A DNA stretch of 64,000 nucleotides from Natrinema pellirubrum DSM 15624 (GCF_000230735.2 NC_019962.1:620001-684000), one strand, 5' to 3'; positions 32,524 to 41,810 are shown, counted from the first letter of the stretch. The notes: a model not told the origin generated them from the sequence alone. Made by a program: numbers and translations.

Positions 32524-33921
32524 ATGGAGCGACGAATCTTCCTCCGGGCCAGCGCCGTCGGCTTATCGCTATCGAGCGCGGCCCCGGTCACAACGGCTCG
32601 AATGGGGCCAGCAACCGCACGACAGGGATCTTACGAGCCGCTCGGTCGGGTGCCCGTCGAGGCCGCCGCCGAGGCCGTCGTCGGCGACGGCGGCGAAACG
32701 GCGTATCTAGCGACCATGACCGGGTTTGCGACCGTCGACGTGAGCGACCCCACCGACCCGACGGTCCTCGTCGACCGCGAGGTCGAGATCGGCGATCGGC
32801 CACTGTCTAACATACTCGACGTGAGTGTCGACGGCGACCGACTGGTCGTTGCGGGACCGGCCAATTTCGGCTACGAGCCGATGGGATTTCGCTGCTACGA
32901 CGTGAGCGACCCCGCCGACCCGATTCCGGCCGGGGAGTACGAAACCGGCTACCACATCCACAACTGCTATCTCGAGGGCGACCTGCTGTTCGTCGCCGAG
33001 AACGACTTCGATACGGACACGAACGCGCTCGCGATCTTCGACGTGGCCGACGGGATCGAACGGATCGGCTCGTGGTCGCTGCTGGACCGCGACCCCGGCT
33101 GGCGGGATCGCCCCTTCCTCGGGCGGTACCTCCACGACGTATACGTGCAGGACGACCTCGCGTACCTCCCCTATTGGAACGCCGGCACCTATCTCGTCGA
33201 CGTGAGCGATCCGACCGCTCCCGAGTACGTCTCTCACGTCGCGGACACGACGCTCGAGGCCCAGCAGGGTGTCGCCCGGGAGGACGCCGTCTACGGACTG
33301 CCGGGCAACGACCACTACGCCGCCGTCGACGACACCGGCGACCTCATGGCCGTCGGCCGGGAGGCGTGGGCGACCAGCGGTGATCCCGACCGGCCGGGCG
33401 GGATCGACCTCTACGACGTGAGCGACACTGCCGAGCCGGTTCACAGGGGTTCGATCGACCCGCCGCGGGCCGACGACGAGACCTACGCGGGCCGCCGGTG
33501 GACCACCTCGCACAACTTCGAGTTCCGCGACGGCCGCCTCTACTCGTCGTGGTACCGCGGCGGCGTGAAGATCCACGACGTCTCCGACCCGAGCGAGCCC
33601 GAGGAGCTCACGTGGTGGCGCGACGCCGACGAGACCGCCTTCTGGACCGCACAGGTCCTCGAGCCCGGCGAGACCTTCGTCGCGTCGAGTACGGAAGCGA
33701 TCCCGAGAACGTCCCTCGACGGGGCACTCTACACGTTCCCGATCGAGCGCGGCACCACCGTGGTCGACGACGGGTTCGATGCCGACTCTCCATCGAACGG
33801 TTCCGAGTCAGACGGCGCGGATGACTCCGTTCCCGGCTTTACCGGGGCCGCCGCCCTCGTCGGGGGTGCGGCCGGCCTCGAGTGGCTCCGCCGACGCGGG
33901 AACGGAAACGTTCAGGATTAA
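32524..33921 (+). CDS. Secreted LVIVD-repeat beta-propeller protein with PGF-CTERM-like anchor
   Basis: A 465-residue exported protein. The N-terminus MERRIFLRASAVGLSLSS resembles a twin-arginine signal. At least five repeats end in a DVSDPxxP signature (for example DVSDPTDP, YDVSDPADP, VDVSDPTAP, DVSDTAEP, HDVSDPSEP), typical of LVIVD propeller blades. The C-terminus has an acidic Ser/Asp-rich linker, then VPGFTGAAALVGGAAGLEW and RRR, matching the PGF-CTERM tripartite sorting signal processed by archaeosortase. It is therefore probably lipid-anchored at the cell surface. Start by ATG at 32524, just beyond the TnpB element. Confidence 0.85.
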   Translation: MERRIFLRASAVGLSLSSAAPVTTARMGPATARQGSYEPLGRVPVEAAAEAVVGDGGETAYLATMTGFATVDVSDPTDPTVLVDREVEIGDRPLSNILDVSVDGDRLVVAGPANFGYEPMGFRCYDVSDPADPIPAGEYETGYHIHNCYLEGDLLFVAENDFDTDTNALAIFDVADGIERIGSWSLLDRDPGWRDRPFLGRYLHDVYVQDDLAYLPYWNAGTYLVDVSDPTAPEYVSHVADTTLEAQQGVAREDAVYGLPGNDHYAAVDDTGDLMAVGREAWATSGDPDRPGGIDLYDVSDTAEPVHRGSIDPPRADDETYAGRRWTTSHNFEFRDGRLYSSWYRGGVKIHDVSDPSEPEELTWWRDADETAFWTAQVLEPGETFVASSTEAIPRTSLDGALYTFPIERGTTVVDDGFDADSPSNGSESDGADDSVPGFTGAAALVGGAAGLEWLRRRGNGNVQD

Positions 33922-33981
33922 TTCGGCTGTTTTCGCCGCCGTGACCCAACTTATACCACGCTCGAGCGCCTAGCACGGCAC

Positions 33982-34347
33982 ATGACCAACTCCGAGGACG
34001 AGCCGTCACTGCAGGAACGCGTCGAGCAGTGGATGGCCAAGGAGATGCCGATCATTCAGATGCACGGCGGGACCAGCGCGGTGCGGGCGGCCGACCCCGA
34101 GACGGGCGAGGTGATCATCGAACTCGGCGGCGGCTGCAAGGGGTGTTCGGTCAGCGACGTGACGACCGGCAACATCGAGGCTGAACTCATCACGTGGCCG
34201 GAGATCGACGAGGTCACCGTCCGCGTCCCCGACGCTCGAGACAGCCTCGGCGGCCCCGACCAACCCGAGTCGATCATGGGCGTCGATCGGACCGAGGGCG
34301 GCCGCGGCGACTGGGGCTCGTCGAACCCCGGGAAGGACCACCTCTGA
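33982..34347 (+). CDS. NifU C-terminal-domain iron-sulfur scaffold protein
   Basis: A 121-residue NifU-like protein for assembly or transfer of Fe-S clusters. The central segment IIELGGGCKGCSVSDVTTGN carries the CxxC that binds the cluster. The length is larger than a bare NifU C domain (about 75 residues), with an acidic C-terminal tail of unknown role. TTATAC at 33951-33956 lies about 28 nt before the ATG, a leaderless promoter. Confidence 0.9.
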   Translation: MTNSEDEPSLQERVEQWMAKEMPIIQMHGGTSAVRAADPETGEVIIELGGGCKGCSVSDVTTGNIEAELITWPEIDEVTVRVPDARDSLGGPDQPESIMGVDRTEGGRGDWGSSNPGKDHL

Positions 34348-34461
34348 CGGCTCGGAGACTGGGCCACGCTTCGTCTTCCCCCTGTGTCCCACGTTGACAG
34401 GGTCGGACAGTTTTGGCAAGTCCTATATCCTTTTACGCGCCCGTTACGGACATCAGATATC

Positions 34462-34506
34462 ATGACGAGTAGACGCCTGCAGGCAGGAGGTGTCGGCGAT
34501 GGGTGA
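34462..34506 (+). CDS. 14-codon upstream ORF before the ACT-domain gene
   Basis: An ATG at 34462 opens a 14-residue frame MTSRRLQAGGVGDG that stops at 34504-34506, overlapping the ATG (34499) of the ACT-domain gene. A TTTTACG AT-rich block about 28 nt before 34462 would place the transcript start at this small ORF, while GGAGG at 34486-34490 would serve the downstream gene. Whether it is translated is unknown; the peptide shows no run of threonine or methionine codons. Confidence 0.4.
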   Translation: MTSRRLQAGGVGDG

Positions 34507-35065
34507 CGCGCCCGATTCCGGCGAGGACGAGCCCGACGCCGAGACCGACGGCGGCGTCCGCGCGTACACCGTCCGGCTCGAGCTGGTCGACGAACCCGGC
34601 GAGTTGCTTCGCGCGCTCGCCCCGATCGCCGACAACGGCGGCAATCTGTTGAGCATCCACCACCAGCGGGGCAACATCACACCGCGTGGGCACATTCCCG
34701 TCGAGGTCGACCTCGAGTGTCCGCCCGACCGGTTCGACGACATCGTCGACGCCTTGCGCGGTGCCGGCGTCAACGTCATCCAGGCCGGCGAGGAACACTA
34801 CGGCGAAGAAGTCAGCGTCGTGCTGGTGGGCAACCTCGTCGAGACCGATCTCTCGAACACCCTCTCACGGATCGAGGACGAGGCCGACGCCGTCGTCCAG
34901 GATCTCTCGCTGGCCGCGCCCGAGGGCACCGACGGCATCTCGAGCGCCCGTGCCCGGCTGGCGATCGATTCCGGCCGCTCCGAGGAGGCCCTCGCGGCCA
35001 TCCGCTCGATCGGCTCGGACAAGGAACTGACCGTCGTCGAACCGCTGCTCGGAGGTGAGGCCTGA
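34499..35065 (+). CDS. ACT-domain amino-acid sensing protein, partner of homoserine dehydrogenase
   Basis: A 188-residue cytoplasmic protein with an ACT domain at about residues 20-95 (VRAYTVRLELVDEPGELLRALAP), the fold that binds amino acids to control biosynthetic enzymes, and a second alpha/beta segment in the C-terminal half. GGAGG 9 nt upstream of the ATG at 34499 is a clear ribosome-binding site and decides the start over an in-frame GTG at 34490. Its stop overlaps the start of the homoserine dehydrogenase gene (TGATG), so it probably supplies the feedback sensor for that enzyme. Confidence 0.88.
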   Translation: MGDAPDSGEDEPDAETDGGVRAYTVRLELVDEPGELLRALAPIADNGGNLLSIHHQRGNITPRGHIPVEVDLECPPDRFDDIVDALRGAGVNVIQAGEEHYGEEVSVVLVGNLVETDLSNTLSRIEDEADAVVQDLSLAAPEGTDGISSARARLAIDSGRSEEALAAIRSIGSDKELTVVEPLLGGEA

Positions 35066-36012
35066 TGCGACTCGCAATTCTCGGTGCCGGCGACGTAGGC
35101 CGTTCGGTGGCCGATCTGGCCGGCGAGTACGGCCACGAGGTCGTCGCGCTGGCCGACTCGACCAGCGCCGCGGTCGATCCCGACGGGATCCCTGTCGAGG
35201 CGGCCCTCGAGCGCAAGGCCGGCGACGAGGCCATCGGACCGGCCGATCCCGAGGACGTCCTCGAGACCGAGTACGACGTCCTCATCGAGGCGACGCCGAC
35301 GACGCTGGACGACGCCGAACCTGGCTTCAGTCACGTCCGGCGCGCGCTCGAGGCCGACCGCCACGCCGTGCTGGCGAACAAGGGGCCGGTCGCCGAACGC
35401 TACGAGGAACTTCGCGCGCTCGAGGCCGACAGCGCGGGCTCGATCCGGTTCGAGGCGACCGTCGGCGGCGCGATTCCGGTGCTGTCGACGATCGAGGACT
35501 GCACGCCCCAGTCGGTCACCGCCGTCCGCGGCGTCCTCAACGGCACCGCGAACTTCATCCTCACGCGCATGGCCGCGGAAGGTCTCGATTACGAACACGT
35601 CCTCGCGGAGGCCCAAGACCTCGGCGTCGCGGAAGCCGATCCGACCTTCGACGTCGACGGCACCGACGCCGCGCTGAAGTTCGTCATCCTCGCGAACGTG
35701 CTTGCCGACGGCGGGTTCTCGCTCGCGGACGCGACCGTCGAGGGCATCCAGTCGATCCCCGGCAGTGCGCTCGATCTCGCCGCCGAGGACGGGCGGACGA
35801 TCCGGCTGATCGGCGAGGCGACCCGCGACGGCGTCCGCGTCGGCCCGCGGCTCATCCCCGAGAACGGCGCGCTCGCGGTCACGGGCACGCGAAACATCGT
35901 CCAGATCGAGACCCGCAACGCCGGCTCCTTGCACTCGAGCGGTCGCGGCGCGGGCGGCCCGGAGACGGCGACCGCGGTGCTGTCGGACGTCGGCCGTCTC
36001 CCGCCGCTGTAA
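35065..36012 (+). CDS. hom: Homoserine dehydrogenase
   Basis: A 315-residue enzyme reducing aspartate semialdehyde to homoserine, a branch point to threonine and methionine. The N-terminal Rossmann turn GAGDVGRSVADLA is at residues 7-19; ANKGPVA, GGAIPVLSTI, GVLNGTANFIL and the catalytic region EADPTFDVDGTDAALK follow in order. The enzyme lacks its own ACT domain; the preceding overlapping gene supplies a separate ACT protein. The overlap TGATG (35063-35067) indicates translational coupling. Confidence 0.95.
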   Translation: MRLAILGAGDVGRSVADLAGEYGHEVVALADSTSAAVDPDGIPVEAALERKAGDEAIGPADPEDVLETEYDVLIEATPTTLDDAEPGFSHVRRALEADRHAVLANKGPVAERYEELRALEADSAGSIRFEATVGGAIPVLSTIEDCTPQSVTAVRGVLNGTANFILTRMAAEGLDYEHVLAEAQDLGVAEADPTFDVDGTDAALKFVILANVLADGGFSLADATVEGIQSIPGSALDLAAEDGRTIRLIGEATRDGVRVGPRLIPENGALAVTGTRNIVQIETRNAGSLHSSGRGAGGPETATAVLSDVGRLPPL

Positions 36013-36247
36013 CCGGCTGTTTCTCCCGTACACTCCGTGTTTTCGGCTCTTCCGTTCGAATAGTTGGTCCTCGACGTCGTGCGTATCCGAGCGACCGCTA
36101 CCCCGGCCGTTCGAACGGTCCATGTCGTGTGAATGCTAGCCAAACCGCAAGAAGGCGGCGGGATGGACCGAATACGCTTTCGAAATGGTTTTAACCGCAA
36201 CGAGCCAAAGGGACCGATATAAGCGCCTCTGCGCGTGAGCTACAACA

Positions 36248-37513
36248 ATGAGCGACCAACACCAGAACCTGGCCATCATCGGTCACGTCGACCACGGGAA
36301 GAGTACGCTCGTGGGGCGACTCCTCTACGAGACGGGGAGCGTACCCGAGCACGTCATCGAACAGCACCGCGAAGAAGCCGAAGAGAAGGGTAAGGGCGGC
36401 TTCGAGTTCGCCTACGTCATGGACAACCTCGCCGAGGAGCGAGAGCGTGGTGTCACCATCGACATCGCCCACCAGGAGTTCTCGACGGACGCCTACGACT
36501 TCACAATCGTCGACTGTCCGGGCCACCGAGACTTCGTCAAGAACATGATCACCGGGGCCTCGCAGGCCGACAACGCGGTCCTCGTCGTCGCCGCCGACGA
36601 CGGTGTCGCGCCCCAGACCCAGGAACACGTCTTCCTGGCTCGTACCCTCGGTATCGACGAACTCATCATCGGCATCAACAAGATGGACATCGTCGACTAC
36701 GAGGAGTCGACGTTCGACGAGGTCGTCGAGGAAGTCAACCAGCTGCTCAAGCAGGTTCAGTTCCAGACCGACGACGCCTCGTTCATCCCGATCTCGGCGT
36801 TCGAAGGCGACAACATCGCCGAGAAGTCCGACAACACGCCGTGGTACGACGGCGAAACCCTGCTCGAGGCCCTGAACGACCTGCCGGAGCCGGAGCCGCC
36901 GACGGACGCGCCGCTTCGACTCCCGATCCAGGACGTCTACACGATTTCGGGTATCGGTACCGTCCCTGTCGGACGTATCGAGACCGGCCTCCTCAACACC
37001 GGCGACAACGTCTCCTTCCAGCCCAGCGACGTGGGCGGCGAGGTCAAGACGATCGAGATGCACCACGAAGAGGTGCCCAAAGCAGAGCCCGGTGACAACG
37101 TCGGCTTCAACGTCCGCGGCATCGGCAAGGACGACATCCGACGTGGTGACGTCTGTGGCCCCGCCGACGACCCGCCAAGCGTCGCCGAGACGTTCCAGGC
37201 CCAGGTCGTCGTCATGCAACACCCCAGCGTGATCACGGCCGGCTACACCCCGGTCTTCCACGCTCACACGGCTCAGGTCGCCTGTACGATCGAGTCGATC
37301 GACAAGAAGATGGACCCCTCGAGCGGCGAGGTCGCCGAGGAGAACCCCGACTTCATCCAGTCGGGCGACGCTGCCGTGGTCACCATCCGACCGCAAAAGC
37401 CCCTCAGCATCGAACCGTCCAGCGAGATCCCCGAACTCGGGAGCTTCGCCATCCGCGACATGGGTCAGACCATCGCCGCCGGCAAGGTCCTCGAAGTCCA
37501 CGAGAAAGAATAA
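36248..37513 (+). CDS. tuf: Translation elongation factor 1-alpha (aEF1A)
   Basis: A 421-residue GTPase that delivers aminoacyl-tRNA to the ribosome. G motifs are complete: [10 protein letters not shown] at residues 13-22, DCPGH near 87 and NKMD near 142. Domains II and III follow at the usual length. A TATA-like ATATAA at 36215-36220 lies about 28 nt from the probable start, leaving a short leader. Its stop codon is immediately followed by the ATG of rpsJ, the standard archaeal pairing. The 235-bp upstream spacer (36013-36247) contains only promoter-like sequence. Confidence 0.98.
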   Translation: MSDQHQNLAIIGHVDHGKSTLVGRLLYETGSVPEHVIEQHREEAEEKGKGGFEFAYVMDNLAEERERGVTIDIAHQEFSTDAYDFTIVDCPGHRDFVKNMITGASQADNAVLVVAADDGVAPQTQEHVFLARTLGIDELIIGINKMDIVDYEESTFDEVVEEVNQLLKQVQFQTDDASFIPISAFEGDNIAEKSDNTPWYDGETLLEALNDLPEPEPPTDAPLRLPIQDVYTISGIGTVPVGRIETGLLNTGDNVSFQPSDVGGEVKTIEMHHEEVPKAEPGDNVGFNVRGIGKDDIRRGDVCGPADDPPSVAETFQAQVVVMQHPSVITAGYTPVFHAHTAQVACTIESIDKKMDPSSGEVAEENPDFIQSGDAAVVTIRPQKPLSIEPSSEIPELGSFAIRDMGQTIAAGKVLEVHEKE

Positions 37514-37822
37514 ATGCAGCAAGCACGCGTTCGACTCGCGGGCACGAGTCCAGACGACTTAGACGACATCTGCGACGACGTCCGCGAGATCGCGAACAAC
37601 ACCGGCGTCAACCTGAGCGGTCCGATCCCGCTGCCGACGAAGACCCTCGAGGTGCCGACCCGGAAATCGCCTGACGGCGAGGGCACTGCGACGTGGGAGC
37701 ACTGGGAGATGCGCGTCCACAAGCGCCTGATCGATCTGGACGCCGACGAACGCGCACTCCGACAGCTCATGCGCATTCAGGTGCCGAACGACGTCTCGAT
37801 CGAGATCGTCCTCGAAGACTGA
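37514..37822 (+). CDS. rpsJ: Ribosomal protein S10 (uS10)
   Basis: A 102-residue 30S head protein starting [18 protein letters not shown]. The conserved [18 protein letters not shown] loop, which contacts 16S rRNA, and IPNDVSIEI-like C-terminus ([13 protein letters not shown]) are present. The ATG abuts the tuf stop codon with no gap, so both are made from one transcript. Confidence 0.97.
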   Translation: MQQARVRLAGTSPDDLDDICDDVREIANNTGVNLSGPIPLPTKTLEVPTRKSPDGEGTATWEHWEMRVHKRLIDLDADERALRQLMRIQVPNDVSIEIVLED

Positions 37823-37980
37823 CGATCCGATCGCGACTCGAGAGCGAGTTTCACGTTTTCGCCGTTCCCGTTCGACCAGCGGCCGCTGTCTCGATCGGTA
37901 TCCGAGAGGGCCCGCACTGACCGTCGACACCACACCAGTAAGCGCCGGGACTTTTGCCCACCGCCGTCCTGACTCTCCTC

Positions 37981-38676
37981 ATGGCCCGTCCCTCCACGTC
38001 CCAATCGACGATCGACCTGCGACCCGACGCCGGGAGCGAGGAGTCGGGACCCCGCTCGAGTAGCGCCGTCCTCGAGGTGCTTGCCGTCTTCGTCCTGGTC
38101 TTCGTCATCCAGGGGCTGACCGCGCTGGTCGGCGTGATGGGAACGTTCTTCGTCCTCAGACCGCCGCTGGCCGCCGACCCGTGGACGATCGTCACGAGCG
38201 TCTACGCCCACGACGGCCTCGGCCACCTCGTCTCGAACGGCCTCGCTCTGATCGTCTTCGGCTGGCCGGTCGCGCGAGCGACGACGCGGGCCCGCTTTCA
38301 CGCCTTCGTCGCCGTGACGGGCGCGACCGCTGGCACTGCCCAGATCGTCCTCACGCGACTGCTCGCGTCGGTACCGCTGCTCCCCGTCGCGCCCTCGCCC
38401 GGCGTCCTCGGGGCCAGCGGTGCCGTCTTCGCCCTGCTGGGCTATCTCCTCGCGTCGAACCGCCTCTCGAGCGGCCTGGGCTCGCTCGTCGACGTCCCGC
38501 CCTGGCTGTCGGCGCTTGTCGTCATCGGCCTCGCGGTCGCGGTCACCGTCGCAACCGCCTCGCCCGGCGTCGCGCTGCTGGCACACTTCGTCGGCTTCCT
38601 CGTCGGTGCCGTCGCCGGACGGGCGCGCCTTCTCGCGGTCGGGTCGAGTGACGGCTCGGACGCCACGAGGATTTGA
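37981..38676 (+). CDS. Rhomboid-family intramembrane serine protease
   Basis: A 231-residue membrane protease with six predicted helices. The catalytic serine lies in GVLGASGAVFAL (GxSG) and the histidine in LLAHFVGFLVG, the rhomboid dyad; HDGLGHLVSNGLAL is the conserved helix 2 region. It probably cleaves membrane-anchored substrates. I chose the ATG at 37981; the upstream in-frame extension of nine codons is not conserved-looking. It is transcribed alone after the tuf-rpsJ pair. Confidence 0.9.
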   Translation: MARPSTSQSTIDLRPDAGSEESGPRSSSAVLEVLAVFVLVFVIQGLTALVGVMGTFFVLRPPLAADPWTIVTSVYAHDGLGHLVSNGLALIVFGWPVARATTRARFHAFVAVTGATAGTAQIVLTRLLASVPLLPVAPSPGVLGASGAVFALLGYLLASNRLSSGLGSLVDVPPWLSALVVIGLAVAVTVATASPGVALLAHFVGFLVGAVAGRARLLAVGSSDGSDATRI

Positions 38677-38875
38677 ACTCCGAGCAGGGCCGTCTCCCGG
38701 TGACCGACGTGGATCGCGACGGCCGTCGTTTCGTGCCGTCGCACCGAGGGGCCCCCGATCACGACAATCTCGTTTCTCGAGCGACGATCCGGCTCGAGCC
38801 ACGACCGTGGTGGTGTGTCCCGATCCCGCTTCGAAACACAAGCCTCAAATAGAAACCACGGATATGAACGTTCGA

Positions 38876-38947
38876 GGGCTCGTAGATCAGTGGTAGATCG
38901 CTTCCTTCGCAAGGAAGAGGCCCGGGGTTCAAATCCCCGCGAGTCCA
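38876..38947 (+). tRNA. tRNA-Ala with anticodon CGC
   Basis: A complete cloverleaf: acceptor GGGCTCG pairs with CGAGTCC, including G3-U70, the identity element of tRNA-Ala; D stem GATC/GATC; anticodon stem CTTCC/GGAAG with loop TTCGCAA, anticodon CGC at 38908-38910; variable AGGCC; T arm CGGGG TTCAAAT CCCCG; discriminator A. No intron and no encoded CCA. Confidence 0.97.
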
Positions 38948-39113
38948 TCCCCCTGTTTTGACATTTCGAGCTATCCGCTGAGTTGCATCGGTAGCGCTCG
39001 AGCAAACAGTTTGCTCTTCGACTCCTGTCGGAAACAAACGGGCAAAATCCGAGTGATTCCGCCGAAATCAACCGGGCTGACGCTGTCCGTCGATTAGACC
39101 GAAGGAAATCGGG

Positions 39114-39470
39114 GTGGTTCGCGTGAGTGCCTTCCAGTCACCATCAGACGGCGGACCTCTCGACTTCCTGACTGAACGCGACGGCGGCACGGAGTCGTGG
39201 GCTCGAGCGGACCCACGCGAGGCGTTGATCGAGTCGTTCGGCCGGTTCGGGTCCAAGGTCACGCTCAGGGGCGGCGAGAGCGTCCACTACTGCGAACGCG
39301 GGATCGAGGACAGCGAATAATCGGCAGTGGGACTGCAGGACTGGGAGTGCCACGACGGCCTGTGCGCCCATCTCTGCACGCTTCGCGAGGCCGACTTCCT
39401 CGAGCCGCTGATGTGGCGTCGACCGACGGTAGTCCCAACGAGGAACACGAAGTGTGAACGCGACCGGTAG
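39114..39470 (+). pseudogene. Decayed ORF of unknown identity in the gene-poor stretch after tRNA-Ala
   Basis: One plus-strand frame runs 119 codons from a GTG at 39114 to TAG at 39468-39470 with a single in-frame TAA at 39318-39320. Both halves have coding-like composition (GC-rich third positions), and the second half reads QDWECHDGLCAHLCTLREAD with several cysteines, so it looks like one gene broken by a nonsense mutation. I do not recognise the family. The rest of 38948-39696 is more AT-rich than the surroundings and shows no other supportable gene. Confidence 0.35.
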
Positions 39471-39696
39471 AATCGTCGGTGGTGGAACACTGTCACAGTC
39501 ACGTTCGGTGACTGGGACGACCGCTCTGCTGAGTTCGTTCGACTCGCTCTATTGCAGGGGCTATGTCCCCTGTGGAAAATCAACTGGTATTGGAGATCTA
39601 CGACACACTGTTCTTTTGATAATAGGAACGTACTGTTTCAGGCCGTATACAGGCACTCAATTCTTATACTACAGCTGATCGTATCGGCTTCCTCGG

Positions 39697-40374
39697 ATGA
39701 ACCGAAGGCACGTCGTACGGTTAGCCGCACTGGGGGGGCTCACGATCCCACTCGCTGGTTGTTCGAATCAGGCAACTGGCAATGGGGACTCGTCTGACGA
39801 CGACGGAGACGACACGGACGAGGACGAAGAACCGGTGGCAGAGCCAGACGACCAGGAGTTCTCCGGAACTGGAAACGATGTTATCGCGGACGTCCCGATC
39901 GAGGGCGGCCTCACCATCATCGAGGCTCTGCACGAGGGAGGGGGTGATTTCGGGGTCCGCCTCATTCCCGGTGACGACGGGTCCGGCACGCTGTTTGCCG
40001 ACTCATCGGGTGCATATACTGGGGAAACGGCTCGAGATCTCGACGAAGGGGCATACGAACTCAGCGTCGTCGCCGACGGCACCTGGGAAGTAACGATCAG
40101 GCAGCCACGTGATACGAGCGGGGAAAACCCACCGCTCTCCATCAGCGGCAGCGGAAACGAAGTCCACGGCCCGTTCGAGTTCGATGGCACCTACCAGCCG
40201 TCCGGTGACCTCGATGGAGGGCGCATCAGTGTCAATATCCTCTCGTCGACGGGAGACTCCCGACAATTCGTCTTCAACGAGAGTAGCATCGCCAGTCCAT
40301 CTCGGTTCCAGTACGAGGATGCTGGCTATATCGAAGTCAAATCTGATGGTGAGTGGTCAGTCGAGATCGAATAA
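39697..40374 (+). CDS. Secreted lipoprotein with a duplicated domain
   Basis: A 225-residue exported protein. The N-terminus MNRRHVVRLAALGGLTIPLAGC has a twin-arginine-like pair and a lipobox LAGC with C22, followed by a long Asp/Glu-rich linker. Two similar domains follow: about residues 53-140 (starting EFSGTGNDVI, ending DGTWEVTIRQP) and 145-225 (starting ISGSGNEV, ending DGEWSVEIE), each likely a beta-sandwich. CTTATAC at 39663-39669 sits 29 nt before the ATG. The substrate or ligand is unknown. Confidence 0.8.
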   Translation: MNRRHVVRLAALGGLTIPLAGCSNQATGNGDSSDDDGDDTDEDEEPVAEPDDQEFSGTGNDVIADVPIEGGLTIIEALHEGGGDFGVRLIPGDDGSGTLFADSSGAYTGETARDLDEGAYELSVVADGTWEVTIRQPRDTSGENPPLSISGSGNEVHGPFEFDGTYQPSGDLDGGRISVNILSSTGDSRQFVFNESSIASPSRFQYEDAGYIEVKSDGEWSVEIE

Positions 40375-40401
40375 CCGTTACCCAGTCGATTTTACCGACC
40401 A

Positions 40402-40608
40402 CTACTTTCCGCTGGGCAGTGTATAGCACCAGTCGCTGACCGATTCGACAGAGCCACTGCGATCGTCGGTTCCCGGTCCAAGTGGGACCACTGTCGACTC
40501 GACGAGGCCGGTGTACTCGTCCTTGTAATCGGGACGGACCGTCCGGTCGTACTCCGGCGCGTTGCAACGAGCAACTCGCCGCCATCTATCCGGTCGCGCT
40601 CGAGCCAT
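40402..40608 (-). CDS. Possible small ORF or gene fragment
   Basis: A minus-strand frame from an ATG at 40608 encodes 68 residues with coding-like codon use in its C-terminal part (EYDRTVRPDYKDEYTGLVES and following). I do not recognise it and see no promoter. It occupies the 323-bp gap between the lipoprotein and the FemAB-like gene, which otherwise holds nothing supportable. It could be a gene fragment or a chance ORF. Confidence 0.25.
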   Translation of the reverse strand: MARARPDRWRRVARCNAPEYDRTVRPDYKDEYTGLVESTVVPLGPGTDDRSGSVESVSDWCYTLPSGK

Positions 40609-40697
40609 GGTATCGTCCTGTTGGCCGTCGTTACTGTCCTCGACCCGGGACGGAATGGAGAGACTACCAAATAGGGTGCCCCGTCTGTCGTCGATCA

Positions 40698-41810
40698 ATG
40701 GCACAAGGGACCGGCGGCGAAGCGCGCTCGAGACTCCGTCGCGTCGGGGCGGTGCTGTCCGAACACGTCAGCCCCACGGTCGATGCGGACTCGAGCCTCG
40801 AGATCGAAGTCGTCGATTCGGTCGCGGAGGTCGGCCGAGAGCGCTGGAACGGGCTGGTCGAGCGCTCGAGTCGGGGGAGCGTCTTTCATCGCTACGAATG
40901 GCTCGCGGCGGTCGAGTCGGGGCTTGGGTATCCGGCCCGACATCTCGTGGTGCGAAAGGACGGGAACGTGATCGGTTGTCTGCCGAACGTCGTCGTCGGG
41001 ATCGAGAAGACGCCGTTCAAGCGGCTTTCGTCGGCCTATCCTGGCTTCGGCGGACCGCTGTTGCCGACGGACACGATGGACGCGCTCGAGCGGGTACTCG
41101 ATGCGGTGCCGTCGCACTGTGGCGGGCGGACGATCGTCCACCAGATTCGGGGACTGGACGCGGGATATCTGCGGTACAACGATCCGCTGCAGGAGCGGGG
41201 GTATCGCCCGTATCGGCGCGAGTGTCGGTTCCTGCTGGATCTGACGCAGGGTCACGACGCGATCCGTTCGGGCATGAGTCGGACTCGGCGACGGGGGATC
41301 GAACACGGCGAGGACGGCGACTACGAGATCGTCGCGGAGGACATCACCCGCGGGAACCTCCGGCGGTTCCACCGCACGTACGAACGGGTCATGGACCGCG
41401 TCGGCGCAGCGGCCTACCCGTTCTCCTTTTTCGATGCGCTCCGTCCGATGGCCGACCGGCTCCTCCTGCTGACGATCCGGATCGACGGCGAGTACGCCGG
41501 CGGGATGCTCGAGATCCTCGACGACGAGCGGGACGCAGTTCATGGCTTTTTCGCGGCTGTGCCGCGGGAGTACTTCGACGATCACGCGTCGGAACTGCTC
41601 TACGATCGGGTGTTCCAGTGGGGAATCGATCATGGCTACGAGACCTACGACTTCGGGAGTACGACCACGGACTTCACGGACGGCGTCTTCCGGTTCAAGG
41701 AGAGTTTCGGCGGACGGGCCGTCCCGGTCCTCGTCTGGGAGCGGGGCTGTAGTCCCCTCTGGCGACTGGTGAAGATCGGCCGGTCGCTGTACTGGCCGTA
41801 CTACACCTGA
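40698..41810 (+). CDS. FemAB/GNAT-like acyltransferase
   Basis: A 370-residue protein with the double acyltransferase fold of FemAB-like proteins. Typical segments are SVFHRYEWLAAVESGLGYPA, the central RTRRRGIEHGEDG and the C-terminal GYETYDFGSTTTDFTDGVFRFKESFGG, which matches the last catalytic-domain strand. Such proteins transfer aminoacyl or acyl groups, often in surface-polymer assembly; the substrate is not evident. I chose the ATG at 40698. It probably has its own transcript. Confidence 0.8.
   Translation: MAQGTGGEARSRLRRVGAVLSEHVSPTVDADSSLEIEVVDSVAEVGRERWNGLVERSSRGSVFHRYEWLAAVESGLGYPARHLVVRKDGNVIGCLPNVVVGIEKTPFKRLSSAYPGFGGPLLPTDTMDALERVLDAVPSHCGGRTIVHQIRGLDAGYLRYNDPLQERGYRPYRRECRFLLDLTQGHDAIRSGMSRTRRRGIEHGEDGDYEIVAEDITRGNLRRFHRTYERVMDRVGAAAYPFSFFDALRPMADRLLLLTIRIDGEYAGGMLEILDDERDAVHGFFAAVPREYFDDHASELLYDRVFQWGIDHGYETYDFGSTTTDFTDGVFRFKESFGGRAVPVLVWERGCSPLWRLVKIGRSLYWPYYT

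Noticed and set aside
34798-36123. 441-codon minus-strand frame opposite the ACT and hom genes
   Set aside because: Antisense shadow; the plus-strand genes have catalytic motifs, RBS and coupled starts.
36191-37522. 443-codon minus-strand frame opposite tuf
   Set aside because: Antisense to a highly conserved elongation factor; no promoter and no homology.
38876-38947. tRNA gene as an att site of an intact integrated element
   Set aside because: No integrase gene and no second copy of the tRNA 3' end were found in the window; only a decayed ORF follows.
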